Under the pieces are notes generated by a model, which had not been told where the DNA came from, searched no databases, and worked only from the letters and a program-made list of their open reading frames with translations. Shown one piece after another: positions 33,254-42,548 of a stretch of DNA of 64,000 nucleotides (positions within the stretch are counted from its first letter, which is position 1; every line of letters begins with the position of its first letter). The position numbers and the translations under genes are program-made. Origin of the DNA: JACMQX01 sp040385105 (GTDB lineage: Bacteria; Pseudomonadota; Gammaproteobacteria; Burkholderiales; Burkholderiaceae_C); contig JAZKHY010000013.1 in the NCBI GenBank assembly GCA_040385105.1, positions 116,523 to 180,522 on the forward strand, given 5' to 3'.

Positions 33254-34420
33254 ATGGAACTGGACGAAATTGCGCGCGGATTGCCCGCACAGCTTGAAAC
33301 CGGCTCATGGTGGCAGGCGATGGGCTTTCTGGATGCTGCCGTGGAAGCCATCGACGCCGCTGTTCGCGAGCAGCCAGAAGGCGCCGCGGTAGACGCGGCC
33401 GCGGACGACATCGCGCAGAAGCTGGTGCTCAATGCGCAGCAGCCTGCGTCGTATCGCGGTATTGCGGCGGAACTTCTGGGCAGGTTTCTGCTGGTGCCCG
33501 AAACCCCCGTCGAGCGTACGCTGATGAAGCTGAGCGACCGCGACTTTTCGACATCGCGTCCGAGGGCCAGGCCGGATTCAGGCGCCGGGCAAGACGATGC
33601 CAGCGTCAACTTTGTGCTGGGCCGCAAGATCGCATCGGCGGCGTATGGCCGGACGCTGGAGCAACGCCGTGATGCGCTTGGCCGGGTGAATATGTCAACA
33701 ACCACGAATGACGAGCACCTCACTGCGGTCTGGTGGGAGCACTTTGCCTTGCCGGGAGAACTCTTTTCGGCTGACCGCAACCTGAACCTGCTTGCACCTG
33801 GCGCCGATGTCGTGGTGCCCCGGCTCCCGGATATCGGGACGCATTGGGGCCTCACGCCCGGCGATGTGTTGTTCCGCCGGCAGACCAAAACATTCTGGAA
33901 CCCGTTCCGCGATTTCGGCCATGCGGCCATCTATGTGGGCATGCTGGGCCGGGGCGCCGATCCGCTGGACTGCCGCAACCACGCCATCATCCAGGTCATG
34001 AATGCGGCGCCCGCCTGCGAGCTTGCCAGCCTCCATGACCTGTGCCACCCGGGCGGCCATCCGGAGCAATTCTGGGGCGGCTACCACGTCGACATGCCTG
34101 CAGGAGAACGCCAGAAGCTCCTTGACGTGGCGTTCAAGCTGGTCGGCACCTCCACCTACCATTTCACCAAGGGCTACAAAAACCCGGGCGCCTTCACCTA
34201 CCGGTGCGATGGTTTCGTGGAACATTGTTTTGAAGCCATTGGCTCCAGCACCCCACCGCTGGCGCACCGGGGCGGGCTTTTTGAGGAAGACACGTACCTG
34301 CGGCTCAATCCCGTGGCACTGCGCAGTTGCCTGCCGGTGCGCGTGGTGCAGCACCTGGGCGGTTGCTACAAGGCGGACAAGTTGGACCCTTGGCTGAAAC
34401 CTTTGCGTGCGACGTCCTGA
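33254..34420 (+). CDS. Probable permuted NlpC/P60 (YiiX-like) papain-fold protein
   Basis: A 388-residue protein with no signal peptide. The C-terminal half (from about residue 200) shows a circularly permuted papain-like order: first TPGDVLFRRQ and FGHAAIYVGM (catalytic His), then ~85 residues on FTYRCDGFVEHCFE (candidate catalytic Cys). This order is typical of YaeF/YiiX-type enzymes, which act on lipids or amides. The N-terminal 200 residues are unassigned. GGAGGAG precedes the ATG. It is divergent from pilU. Fold call is moderate; activity is unknown. Confidence 0.6.
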   Translation: MELDEIARGLPAQLETGSWWQAMGFLDAAVEAIDAAVREQPEGAAVDAAADDIAQKLVLNAQQPASYRGIAAELLGRFLLVPETPVERTLMKLSDRDFSTSRPRARPDSGAGQDDASVNFVLGRKIASAAYGRTLEQRRDALGRVNMSTTTNDEHLTAVWWEHFALPGELFSADRNLNLLAPGADVVVPRLPDIGTHWGLTPGDVLFRRQTKTFWNPFRDFGHAAIYVGMLGRGADPLDCRNHAIIQVMNAAPACELASLHDLCHPGGHPEQFWGGYHVDMPAGERQKLLDVAFKLVGTSTYHFTKGYKNPGAFTYRCDGFVEHCFEAIGSSTPPLAHRGGLFEEDTYLRLNPVALRSCLPVRVVQHLGGCYKADKLDPWLKPLRATS

Positions 34421-34481
34421 GCAAGAGCGCTATCTCACAGCCGCCCTCTCACCCCGGGCCCCCATCTGCCCTTATTGGCCC

Positions 34482-35279
34482 TTACCTGAAGATCACCCCA
34501 CGGAGCTTTGCCCGCTCGGCCGCCTGCTTCACCAGGCCGCTGCGGCGGGCTTCGTCGAGAAAGGCAGTGAGGAACGGCGCACCGGCATCCCGGCCTTTGG
34601 GGATGGCCAGCGACTGGTTCTCTATCGCATAGCCGCCCTCCAGGATCCGCGCACCAGGCACGCGGTCCGACAGGTCGAACAGGATGCCCTTGTTGGTCGC
34701 GAACGCGTCGAGTTGCTGGGACGCCAGCAGTTGCGGGACATTCTGCAGGCCCGGCAAGGGCACCAGCGTGGCGGCCTTCAGGCTGCGCGTGAGCTGCGCC
34801 TGCGAGCTGCTGTTCTGCTGCACCCCCACCCGCACCCCTGCGCGGTCCACATCGGCCGGCGTCCGGATGCCCGATGAGGACGGGACCAGGTAGCTGGCTT
34901 CCTGAGAGAGCAAGGTCGGCGCCAGCCACACCTCCGGCGCCCTGGACGAGCCTGCGTTGAACATGCCCACGTCAGCCCGGCCCGACGCGATCGCGCCGGC
35001 AACGTCGGCGAAGGAAGTGAATTCCACAGTCTGGTGCGGGACGTCCAGGCGCGCAGCCAGGGCCGTTCCGAGTTCGTACGCCACGCCGCCTGCCTGCCCG
35101 GTAGCCGGGTCGCGCACCATCGACATGGGCGAGCCCGTGAGCACCGCAATTCGCAGGGTGCCCGTGGGGGCAAGTGCCTGGCGGACTTCCGGCGGGGCAC
35201 GCACTGCACTGGGCGCCGATGCGCAAGCCTGTAGCAGCAAGGCCAGAAGAACGGCGACGACTTTGATGAAAGCGAGCAT
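34482..35279 (-). CDS. Extracellular solute-binding lipoprotein (family 3-like)
   Basis: A 265-residue periplasmic binding protein anchored as a lipoprotein: the signal MLAFIKVVAVLLALLLQAC ends in a lipobox LQAC. The bilobed domain has TLRIAVLTGSPMSMVRDP, GGVAYELGTALAARLDV and VEFTSFADVAGAIASGRADVG, as in amino-acid/ABC family-3 receptors. The start is set by AAGGA before ATG 35279; the longer ORF to 35330 has no signal at its N-terminus. No permease or ATPase is adjacent, so it is an orphan. Ligand unknown. Confidence 0.85.
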   Translation of the reverse strand: MLAFIKVVAVLLALLLQACASAPSAVRAPPEVRQALAPTGTLRIAVLTGSPMSMVRDPATGQAGGVAYELGTALAARLDVPHQTVEFTSFADVAGAIASGRADVGMFNAGSSRAPEVWLAPTLLSQEASYLVPSSSGIRTPADVDRAGVRVGVQQNSSSQAQLTRSLKAATLVPLPGLQNVPQLLASQQLDAFATNKGILFDLSDRVPGARILEGGYAIENQSLAIPKGRDAGAPFLTAFLDEARRSGLVKQAAERAKLRGVIFR

Positions 35280-35406
35280 TGAGTGTCCTTGTAATTGTGC
35301 AGTGGGTGAATGAATTACACGGGATGCCACGCCTTTTTCTGCGCGAGTTTTTCCGCCTTGACACGCTGGACGAAGTAGCGTGAACGGCAGGTTTGAGCCT
35401 CTATGG

Positions 35407-36660
35407 CTACCGCGCGACCCCGTTCCCGGACAACGCCGCAGGCTGCGGCAGCCACCTGAACAGCAACGCCCCCAGCACCAGCATGAAGGCGATCGCCGCC
35501 ATCACGGCGGCGTACGTCTCCATGCCGCCGTGGCCTCCCGCAGTGGAGGCCACCCACCCCGTGAAGGACTGCATCAGGGCTACACCCATGAACATCGCCA
35601 TGGTGAAGACGGCCATGGCCCGCCCTGTCATTGCGGCCGGGTAGGCGGCACGCACGTCGGCGTACTGCATCACCATGTAGCCCGAGACGAGGCCGATAGC
35701 CAGGGAGACGGCGACGTCGGCCACGGCACCCAGCGGCAATGCCATCAGGCCGAACAAGGCTGCGCAGGCGAGCGTGAAGCCCAGTATCCAGCGGCGGCGC
35801 CGGGCATCGCCAGGGTCAAGACGGCCGAATATCACGGGTGCCGCCATGGCCAGCAGCGACAGCACCAGTGCCACGTGGCCGGTGGCGACCAGGCTGAAGC
35901 CGTGCCGGTCGATCAGCATCGGCCCGAGCCACAGGCCCCGCAGCGACAGGAATGAGGCGTAGGTGAAGACGGCCAGCCCGATGATTCCCCATGTGTGCGG
36001 GAGCCTGAACAACTGGCCGTAGCCGCGCAGCGCGCCCAGCACCGAGGGCCGGCCGCCGCTGTGCACAGGCGGGTCTTCGCGCACCAGCAGCAATATGGCC
36101 AGCCATGCAGCCGCGCCACAGGCCGCCATGGCCAGGTACCCTGCCCGCCAGCTCACCGCCTGCACCAGCCAGGCCAGCGGTGTGCCCGTTAGCAGCAGGC
36201 CAACCGAGCCAATGCCCAGCGCCGCACCGTTGACAGAAGCGTACTGGCCCACCGGAAAGCTGCGCGCGATGAACACCGTACAGGCCAGGAAGGCCGGCGC
36301 GCAACCGACGCCCGTGATGGCCTGCCCCACCACCAGCATGGCGTAGCTGTCGGCCGTGGCGGTGATCACCGCGCCCAACACTGCCAGCGGGAACACCGCC
36401 AGCACCGTGCGGCGGGTGCCCCACACGTCAATGCTCATGCCCATGAACAGCTGCAGGCCGCCAAAGGCGAAATGGAAGGCGCCCGCAAACAGGCCCAGCT
36501 GCGCCGGCGTCAGCGCAAACACCTGCTGCAAGGGAGTAGCCACCACCGCGGCCGCGGTCCGGAAGGCCTGGCTCATCGCAAAGGCCAAGATGAGCACCAG
36601 CAGCATCAGCCAGGCGGAGCGGAGAGAGATAGCGGTTGGGGATGGGTGTGGCGAGGTCAC
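35407..36660 (-). CDS. Major facilitator superfamily transporter
   Basis: A 417-residue inner-membrane transporter with 12 predicted hydrophobic helices. The MFS loop 2-3 motif is present in the form SIDVWGTRRTVLAVFPLA (G-x-x-x-D-R-x-G-R-R variant), and the central hydrophilic loop is short (RLDPGDARRRRW). The group resembles CynX/NimT-type or sugar-type MFS carriers; the substrate cannot be told. It is divergent from the DUF11-repeat gene with 116 bp between starts. Confidence 0.87.
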   Translation of the reverse strand: MTSPHPSPTAISLRSAWLMLLVLILAFAMSQAFRTAAAVVATPLQQVFALTPAQLGLFAGAFHFAFGGLQLFMGMSIDVWGTRRTVLAVFPLAVLGAVITATADSYAMLVVGQAITGVGCAPAFLACTVFIARSFPVGQYASVNGAALGIGSVGLLLTGTPLAWLVQAVSWRAGYLAMAACGAAAWLAILLLVREDPPVHSGGRPSVLGALRGYGQLFRLPHTWGIIGLAVFTYASFLSLRGLWLGPMLIDRHGFSLVATGHVALVLSLLAMAAPVIFGRLDPGDARRRRWILGFTLACAALFGLMALPLGAVADVAVSLAIGLVSGYMVMQYADVRAAYPAAMTGRAMAVFTMAMFMGVALMQSFTGWVASTAGGHGGMETYAAVMAAIAFMLVLGALLFRWLPQPAALSGNGVAR

Positions 36661-36776
36661 TTCAGGGATTGTCGCAGCGAGTCCCCATCAAATTGGTCAC
36701 GCGACTGCCGAGAACATTTCCCCGCTCTGTTGCAAATTGTCACAAACAGGGTAATGCTGAAGTACATTACGGCCTC

Positions 36777-39700
36777 ATGCAACTGCCCCGCCGCTCCCTC
36801 GCCAAAAGCCTGCTCCTGTGCGGGCTGGCCGCCTGGCACTTTGCCTTGCAGGCGCAGGTGTGCGCGGTACCGCAGAACAATGGCGCCAACGTCACCACCA
36901 CGCCCGGCCAGGTGGTCAATGGCTACTTCACGCCGGCCAACGGCACGTACGCCTCGGGCAGCACCGGCGCGATTGGCATGGGCAGCGCTCGCGGCGCTTC
37001 CACGTGGGCTGCGGGCGACCTTGCGCTGATCATCCAGATGCAGTGCGTGGACCTGAACCGCACCGAGACCGACTCTTATGGCGACGGCGTTGCGGGGCGG
37101 CCCGCCTCGGGCTATATGGAAACAGGGGCCGCAGCCTGCAAGGCGGGCCGCTATGAGTATGTGCCTGCCGGCGTGGGCACGTCGGCCACCAGCTTTGTGC
37201 CGGGCGCGCCGCTGCAGTTCACCTACGAGCAGGCCAACCCGACGGCCAGCACGCCGCGCCGCAGCTTCCAGGTGGTGCGGGTGCCGCAGTACGGCAACCT
37301 GACGCTGGGCGGCCAGCTCAACGCCCTGCCCTGGGACGGCCAGAGCGGTGGCGTGATTGCGCTGGATGTCGCCCGCACCATGGACTTTGCCGGGCAGACG
37401 CTGAACGCGGCGGCCATGGGCTTCCGTGGCGGGGGTGGGCGACAGAGCGCAGCAGACGGCAACAACCCCTACCGCCACCGTGAAGGCGACGCCGTGACGA
37501 ATGCGTCCAAGGCCGAGGGTATAGCCGGCACGCCGCGCTATGTGTGGGTGGACGACGCGCCCTTCAACCGGGCCGACATCGCGGGCACCTGGAGCGACCT
37601 GTCTGCACTGGCGACCACCGGGTACCCCGGCACGGGCACGACGGCGGACTATGACTTTGCGCGCGGCGCGCCGGGCAACGCCGGCGGCGGCGGGCAGTAC
37701 TTCACCGGCGCGTATCACAACGGCGGGGGCGGTGGCGGTGGCAATGGCGGCGCGGGCGGACGCGGCGCATTTGGCTGGCGCTCCGCGGGCTGGGGCGGCG
37801 TGTCGGGCGACTATTCAAATATTGAAACCGTGACGGGCCAACATCTGGCTGCGTTTGGCGCGTCGGCGTTTGGCGGCGCGGGCGTGGCCCGGGTGGTGCT
37901 GGGCGGCGGCGGCGGCGCTGGCGACCACAACGGCAACTCCGGCACGCTGGCCGAGTCACGCGGTCGCACCAGCGGCGCGACCGGCGGCGGCATTGTGCTG
38001 GTGCGGGCCGGCGCGCTGACGGGCAGCGGCGCCATCGACCTGCGCGGCGGCGACGCCAACGACAACCCGCTCAACGACGCAGCCGGGGCCGGGGCGGCCG
38101 GCGGCAGCGCCGTCATCGTCAGCCCCAACTGGACATCAGGCGCGCTGGCGGTGGACGTGCGCGGCGGGCGCGGCGGCGATTCATGGCTGGGCGGCGGCTC
38201 GGCGCACAGCGGCGGCGGCGGTGGGGGCGGCGGCGTCATCGTGCGCACCGGCGGTGTGGCGGCCAGCATTGGCGGCGGCTCCAACGGGCTCACCAACATC
38301 GCCGACACACCGCCCGGTGGAGCCGACCATGGCGCGCTGCCGGGCAACCCGGGGGTGAACCTGCTCATCGCCGAGGCCGGCGACCCTGTCACCAACTCGG
38401 GCTACCGATGCCTGCCGCAAACCGATCTGTCGATTAGCAAAGTAGCGGGTGTGAGTACGCTGTCGGTGGGCCAGACGGTGGGCTTCACCCTCACCGTAGG
38501 CAACACCGGGCCACAGCAGGCCACGGCGGCGGCGGTGGTGGACACGCTCTCTGCAGGGCTTGGGTCGTTGACGCTGCTCAGCGCCACCGGCAGCAACGCC
38601 GCCACGACGCTGACCGCGAGCAGTATCTCCGGCGGCACCACCTTCAACGGCACGGTCACCATACCGGCCGGGCAGACGCTGACACTGCTGCTGCGCGCCA
38701 CCGCCACCTCCGACGGCCTCAGAACCAACACGGCCCAGGTGAGCCCGCCCGCCAACGCGGCCGATTCGAACCTGGCGAACAACCTTTCAACGGCGACGGT
38801 CGTGGTTGGCGCGCAAGCCGACCTGTCGGCCACCAAGTTGGCCAACACGCCCACGCTTGCGCTGGGCGGCACCACCACCTTCACCCTGACCTATGCCAAC
38901 CTCGGGCCGTCGGCCGCAACGGCCGCGACCATCACGGACACCCTGCCCTCGCAGATGGGGACACTCACCTTTGTTTCGGCCAGCGGGGTGTCGGGCGGGA
39001 CGCTGACTTCTTCTTCGCTCGCCGGCAACCTGTTCACCGGCGTTGTCACACTCCCCGCCTCCAGTACCCTGACCGTGGTATTGCGGGCAGTCGCCGGTAC
39101 GACGGGCCAGGCCGTCAACACCACCACCATCGCGCCGCCGTCCACCGTGACGGATGCCAACACGGCCAACAACGTCGGCACGGTGCAGTTGAACATCGGC
39201 CCCCAGGCCGACCTGGGCATCAGCAAGAGCGCCACGCCCACCATCATCGTGGCGGACCAGACCACCAGCTTCACCGTCAACATCGTGAACGCCGGGCCCA
39301 ACACCGCCACCGGCGCCACCGTGAACGACACCTTGCCCGCTGGGCTGGCCGGCATGACGCTGACGGCAGTGACGACGGCAGGCGGCGGCACCTTGACGGC
39401 GCGCGCCACAACGTCGTCACAGTTCAACGGCACCCTCACGTTGCCGGCGGGCAGCACCGTGACGCTCACCCTGCGCGCGATCGCAGGCGGCATCGGCACC
39501 CAGGTCAACAACGCGTCGGTCTCACCGCCTGCCACGGTCATCGACACCAACCCGGCCAACAACACAGCCCAGGCCACAGTGACGATTCCCCTGTCGGCGA
39601 ATGTGCAGGTGACAAAAACCAATGCAGTGACCACGCTGGCCGGCGGGGCGACCACCGCCTACACCGTGACGGTGTCCAATCTCGGGCCCAACGCCGCAGA

Positions 39701-39905
39701 CGGGACGGTGCTGACAGACCCGGCAGCGGCGGGCCTGACTTGCACGTCTGTGAACTGCACGGCCGCGACGGGCGGCGCCATCTGCCCTGCCAGCCCGACG
39801 ATCGGCGCGCTGCAGGGCGCGGGGGTGACGCTGGCGACGCTGCCGGCGAATTCTTCGCTGGCGCTGTTGGTGGTTTGTGGGGTTCGGGCTACGGGGTTGC
39901 CTTGA
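36777..39905 (+). CDS. Large secreted protein with DUF11 repeats
   Basis: A 1042-residue exported protein. A signal peptide (SLAKSLLLCGLAAWHFALQA, cleaved near residue 24) is followed by a ~500-residue glycine-rich part (runs such as GGGGGGGNGGAGG) rich in predicted strands. Four DUF11 domains follow, each beginning QADLSATK-like and carrying a FTLTVGNTGPxxAT core; the last breaks off in LLVVCGVRATGLP. No sortase, autotransporter or LPXTG-type anchor is seen. ATG 36777 is chosen because the longer ORF overlaps the divergent MFS gene. Such proteins are surface or matrix components, possibly adhesins. Confidence 0.8.
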   Translation: MQLPRRSLAKSLLLCGLAAWHFALQAQVCAVPQNNGANVTTTPGQVVNGYFTPANGTYASGSTGAIGMGSARGASTWAAGDLALIIQMQCVDLNRTETDSYGDGVAGRPASGYMETGAAACKAGRYEYVPAGVGTSATSFVPGAPLQFTYEQANPTASTPRRSFQVVRVPQYGNLTLGGQLNALPWDGQSGGVIALDVARTMDFAGQTLNAAAMGFRGGGGRQSAADGNNPYRHREGDAVTNASKAEGIAGTPRYVWVDDAPFNRADIAGTWSDLSALATTGYPGTGTTADYDFARGAPGNAGGGGQYFTGAYHNGGGGGGGNGGAGGRGAFGWRSAGWGGVSGDYSNIETVTGQHLAAFGASAFGGAGVARVVLGGGGGAGDHNGNSGTLAESRGRTSGATGGGIVLVRAGALTGSGAIDLRGGDANDNPLNDAAGAGAAGGSAVIVSPNWTSGALAVDVRGGRGGDSWLGGGSAHSGGGGGGGGVIVRTGGVAASIGGGSNGLTNIADTPPGGADHGALPGNPGVNLLIAEAGDPVTNSGYRCLPQTDLSISKVAGVSTLSVGQTVGFTLTVGNTGPQQATAAAVVDTLSAGLGSLTLLSATGSNAATTLTASSISGGTTFNGTVTIPAGQTLTLLLRATATSDGLRTNTAQVSPPANAADSNLANNLSTATVVVGAQADLSATKLANTPTLALGGTTTFTLTYANLGPSAATAATITDTLPSQMGTLTFVSASGVSGGTLTSSSLAGNLFTGVVTLPASSTLTVVLRAVAGTTGQAVNTTTIAPPSTVTDANTANNVGTVQLNIGPQADLGISKSATPTIIVADQTTSFTVNIVNAGPNTATGATVNDTLPAGLAGMTLTAVTTAGGGTLTARATTSSQFNGTLTLPAGSTVTLTLRAIAGGIGTQVNNASVSPPATVIDTNPANNTAQATVTIPLSANVQVTKTNAVTTLAGGATTAYTVTVSNLGPNAADGTVLTDPAAAGLTCTSVNCTAATGGAICPASPTIGALQGAGVTLATLPANSSLALLVVCGVRATGLP

Positions 39906-39953
39906 GGCTCAGGCCGGACAAACAATCAAGCATGCAATGAAGATGCCGCGTTA

Positions 39954-40367
39954 TTAAGAGGAAGCATCATCCTTGCCGCCGAGCCGCGCGAGGGATTCGT
40001 TGATCTCGTCACCGCTGATCGTTTCATCGGTCTCCTCGTACCCGTCGGGCTTGTTGTAGTCGTACTCGATGTTGAATTTGCCATCGGGGTAAAGGGTGAA
40101 AGTCAGGCCCCAGATGCGCTGGCCGGTCGTTCGTAGCAAGTCATTTCGGAGATATCGCAGGGACTCATTTGCCAAGTAGCTTACTTGTCGTGGAGGAAAC
40201 GGCCCCCTCTCGTCTCTTTGCCCATTCCATTGCAGCCACCACCGAGAGCCAATACTTCCGTCGAATACTTCGTAGACTCCCCCGACAGCTTCCCAAGGCC
40301 TTCCATCAGTAAAAGCCAAGACTTGTTTGCTTATGCAGTCATAAGCAGATTCAACTGAAGAAATCAT
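39954..40367 (-). CDS. YezG-like immunity protein (orphan CDI immunity)
   Basis: A 137-residue protein of the YezG/DUF600 immunity type. It has an N-terminal helix (ISSVESAYDCISKQVLAF), GSRWWLQWNGQ, and the family C-terminus GLTFTLYPDGKFNIEYDYNKP with an acidic tail. The real start is ATG 40367, with AAGGA 9 nt upstream; the longer reading frame in front is out-of-frame sequence of the CdiA remnant. Its start overlaps the 3' end of that remnant by 17 nt, as in intact cdiA-cdiI pairs. With the toxin deleted it could only protect against toxin from other cells. Confidence 0.75.
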   Translation of the reverse strand: MISSVESAYDCISKQVLAFTDGRPWEAVGGVYEVFDGSIGSRWWLQWNGQRDERGPFPPRQVSYLANESLRYLRNDLLRTTGQRIWGLTFTLYPDGKFNIEYDYNKPDGYEETDETISGDEINESLARLGGKDDASS

Positions 40368-40626
40368 TGTTGAAACGTCCTTTGACCACCGGCACGCCGT
40401 TGGGGGCAACAAGGATGACCGGGCGCTGGCTGGAAGGTGCGCTGGGGTCGGCCTTGATCTGGGCTGATGCAGGCGTGAGGAGAAACAGGGATGAAAAAGC
40501 AAGGGCAGTGACAACGGCGTGGGCGGCTGCGTTCCTCCCCTTGCCCAGGCTGGTGGCGGTTTCCGCCACGACCATCCGCTCACCGCGTGCGGCGTTGAAG
40601 ATGATGCGGTGCAGGTTCTTGTTCAT
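40351..40626 (-). pseudogene. CdiA/TpsA remnant (signal region only)
   Basis: MNKNLHRIIFNAARGERMVV is the extended signal peptide region of filamentous haemagglutinin/CdiA-type TpsA exoproteins. It continues through the signal core (LAFSSLFLLTPASAQ) to IKADPSAPSSQRPVILVAPNGVP, the normal start of the TPS secretion domain. After about 79 codons it jumps to KGRFNNDFFS and stops. That tail is the sequence directly before the immunity gene, so an in-frame deletion removed the rest of a protein normally of thousands of residues. Confidence 0.8.
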
Positions 40627-40639
40627 GCTGTATGCCAGG

Positions 40640-42401
40640 TCAAAGCGAGTAGTTCAGCTGGAAGCCCACGGTGATACGCGCGGTGTTGAAGCCTGCAGGC
40701 TTGCGCAGTGGTGACCCTGCAAAAAGCTCGTACTGCAGGCCTTTCACCGAGCCGCGCAGGCCGATGACGGCGCCGGTCAGCTGGATACCGGCGAGCAGCG
40801 CGCTGCTGGGCCCGCCCACACGGCCGTGGTCGAGGCCGGCATAGAGTTCCTGGCCCGACTCGCCCAGCGGAATGCCCAGTTCATTGCGCAGCAGCCAGCC
40901 GCGCTCGGCGCTCAGGCTGCTTTCGCCATCAAAGCCACGCACGGTGTAGCGGCCACCGATGGCGAAGCGGTCTTGCGGTGTCAGCGGGGTGCGCGGGGCC
41001 TGGCCGCGCCAGCTGGCGCTGGCCAGCCAGTTCGAAGGGCGCGCCAATGCTGGCATCCGCCGTCACCAGTGCGAAGCGCGACGTGCCTTCGCCAAAGGCG
41101 TCTTCCGGCGCGGGCTGCGAGCCGAATGCGCCGGTGCCGCGCCTGTAGTTGACACTGCCCTCCAGCACCACCGGCCCGGCGAGTTCGCGGTGGCCCATGC
41201 CCAGTTCCCATCCGCCCACGGCGCGACGCTGCACCTGGACTTCCGTGTCGTCAATGAAGCTGCTGGAAAGTCGCTGGAAGGCCTTGAGGCTTGCGGTTGT
41301 CCTGCTGCGGGCACTGCGGTGGATGACCCTCGACAGCTTGAGTTCGGCATTGCGGCTGGTGCCGGAATACACGTAGTCCTGGGTGGCGCCGGCCACGGTC
41401 TGCGCATACCGGTTGCGGCTGAAGGTGGCGCCGAGCATCCAGTTGCCCAGCGGGACGGAGTAGTGCACCGTCCCGCCGCGTGTGCCCCGGTAACCCGCAT
41501 CGCCGCCGCCCAGGTCGTGGTTGAGCGTGATGTAGAAAAGGTCGCTCAACGTCCACCAGTTGTCATGGCTCAGGGTGATGGCACCCTGGCGCCTGCCGGT
41601 GCTCCGGGTGCCGCTGTCGTCGGCCGATACGGAAAAGCGGAACGCAGCGGGCTGGGCATGGCTGATGACAAGGTCACTCAGGGCTGGCCCCGCGTGTTCA
41701 GCCGACTCGACCCGGATGTCCGCCTGCACCGTCGGCACGCGCCTGAAGTTCTCAAGCGATTGCTCGATGTCGTGCAGGTTGAGGATGTCGCCCGGCTTCG
41801 CTGTAACGGTGTTCCAGGTGGTGGCGCGCTGGCCAGGCTCGCCGGCAAAGCGGACCTCACGTACCCGCCCGGGAAGGACGCTCAGCGACAAGGTGCCTGA
41901 GGCAAGCTGTTGCCGCTGGGCCAGCACCCGGGTGGTGACGTAACCCCGCTCCCGCAGGGCCTCCTGCGCGCGCTGCAGCACGAGGTCCACGCCCGCAGTA
42001 CCCAGGCATTTGCGCAGCGGGGAGTCGTCGGCGCCCGGGCCTGCAACCGCATCCATGACCCAGGCAAAGCGCCCGGCCTCTTCGCCAATCAGTTCGAGTT
42101 GCCCGATGCGAAAGCACGGCGACTCGGACTCCGGCAGCCGGCTCGCCGTGCGCGGCGCCGCGGCATCCAGCCGCACATCGGGGCCACGCTCCTGCTGCAT
42201 GCGCATCTGCATGTCGCGCTGCTGCGCGCGGCGCTGCTCGGCCGCATCCCTTGCCGCAGCATCAGGCGCCTGGCCTGGCACCTGGGCCTGTGCCATGGCT
42301 GGCACCTGGGCATACACCCGCCATGGCGCCGCCAGCATCACCACCGCCGCAACGGCACCCAGGCACCGCGATGCGCGCCCTCCCCCAAACCCCTCGTTCA
42401 T
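40640..42401 (-). pseudogene. TpsB/CdiB outer-membrane transporter, frameshifted
   Basis: A two-partner secretion transporter (ShlB/FhaC type) broken by a frameshift near 41020-41035. The 5' part holds a signal peptide, a POTRA_2 domain (CFRIGQLELIG; LQRAQEALRERGYVTTRVLAQRQQLASG) and most of the barrel (FRFSVSADDSGTRSTGRRQGA). In another frame the 3' part continues SASWRGQAPRTPLTPQDRF, then RYTVRGFDGESSLS (the VRGF lid motif) and ends GFQLNYSL. Total length 1762 nt is not a multiple of three. It starts the operon TpsB, CdiA remnant, immunity. A sequencing error cannot be excluded. Confidence 0.82.
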
Positions 42402-42500
42402 GATGATCCCGCCCTTGTTCAGGAGGCAGCGAAGAGCTCGCTTTTGCCTCTGTGGGGCGGGATTCTAGGGAGGCAAAAAGCTTTGGCCTATCGGCCGGAA

Positions 42501-42527
42501 GGCCGGTTTTCCCTCTGGAAAACGGCC
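42501..42527 (-). terminator. Probable terminator after lpdA
   Basis: GGCCGGTTTTCC (42501-42512) pairs with GGAAAACGGCC (42517-42527), with one bulged base. On the minus strand it follows lpdA directly; further stems and an AGCTTTTTG run follow at about 42475. It would end the PDH operon before the tpsB promoter. Confidence 0.5.
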
Positions 42528-42548
42528 TAAGTTTGACGCCAGGTCCAC

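Noticed and set aside
40368..40583. N-terminal extension of the immunity gene to 209 residues
   Set aside because: The extension is the CdiA signal region read out of frame; the ATG at 40367 has its own ribosome-binding site.
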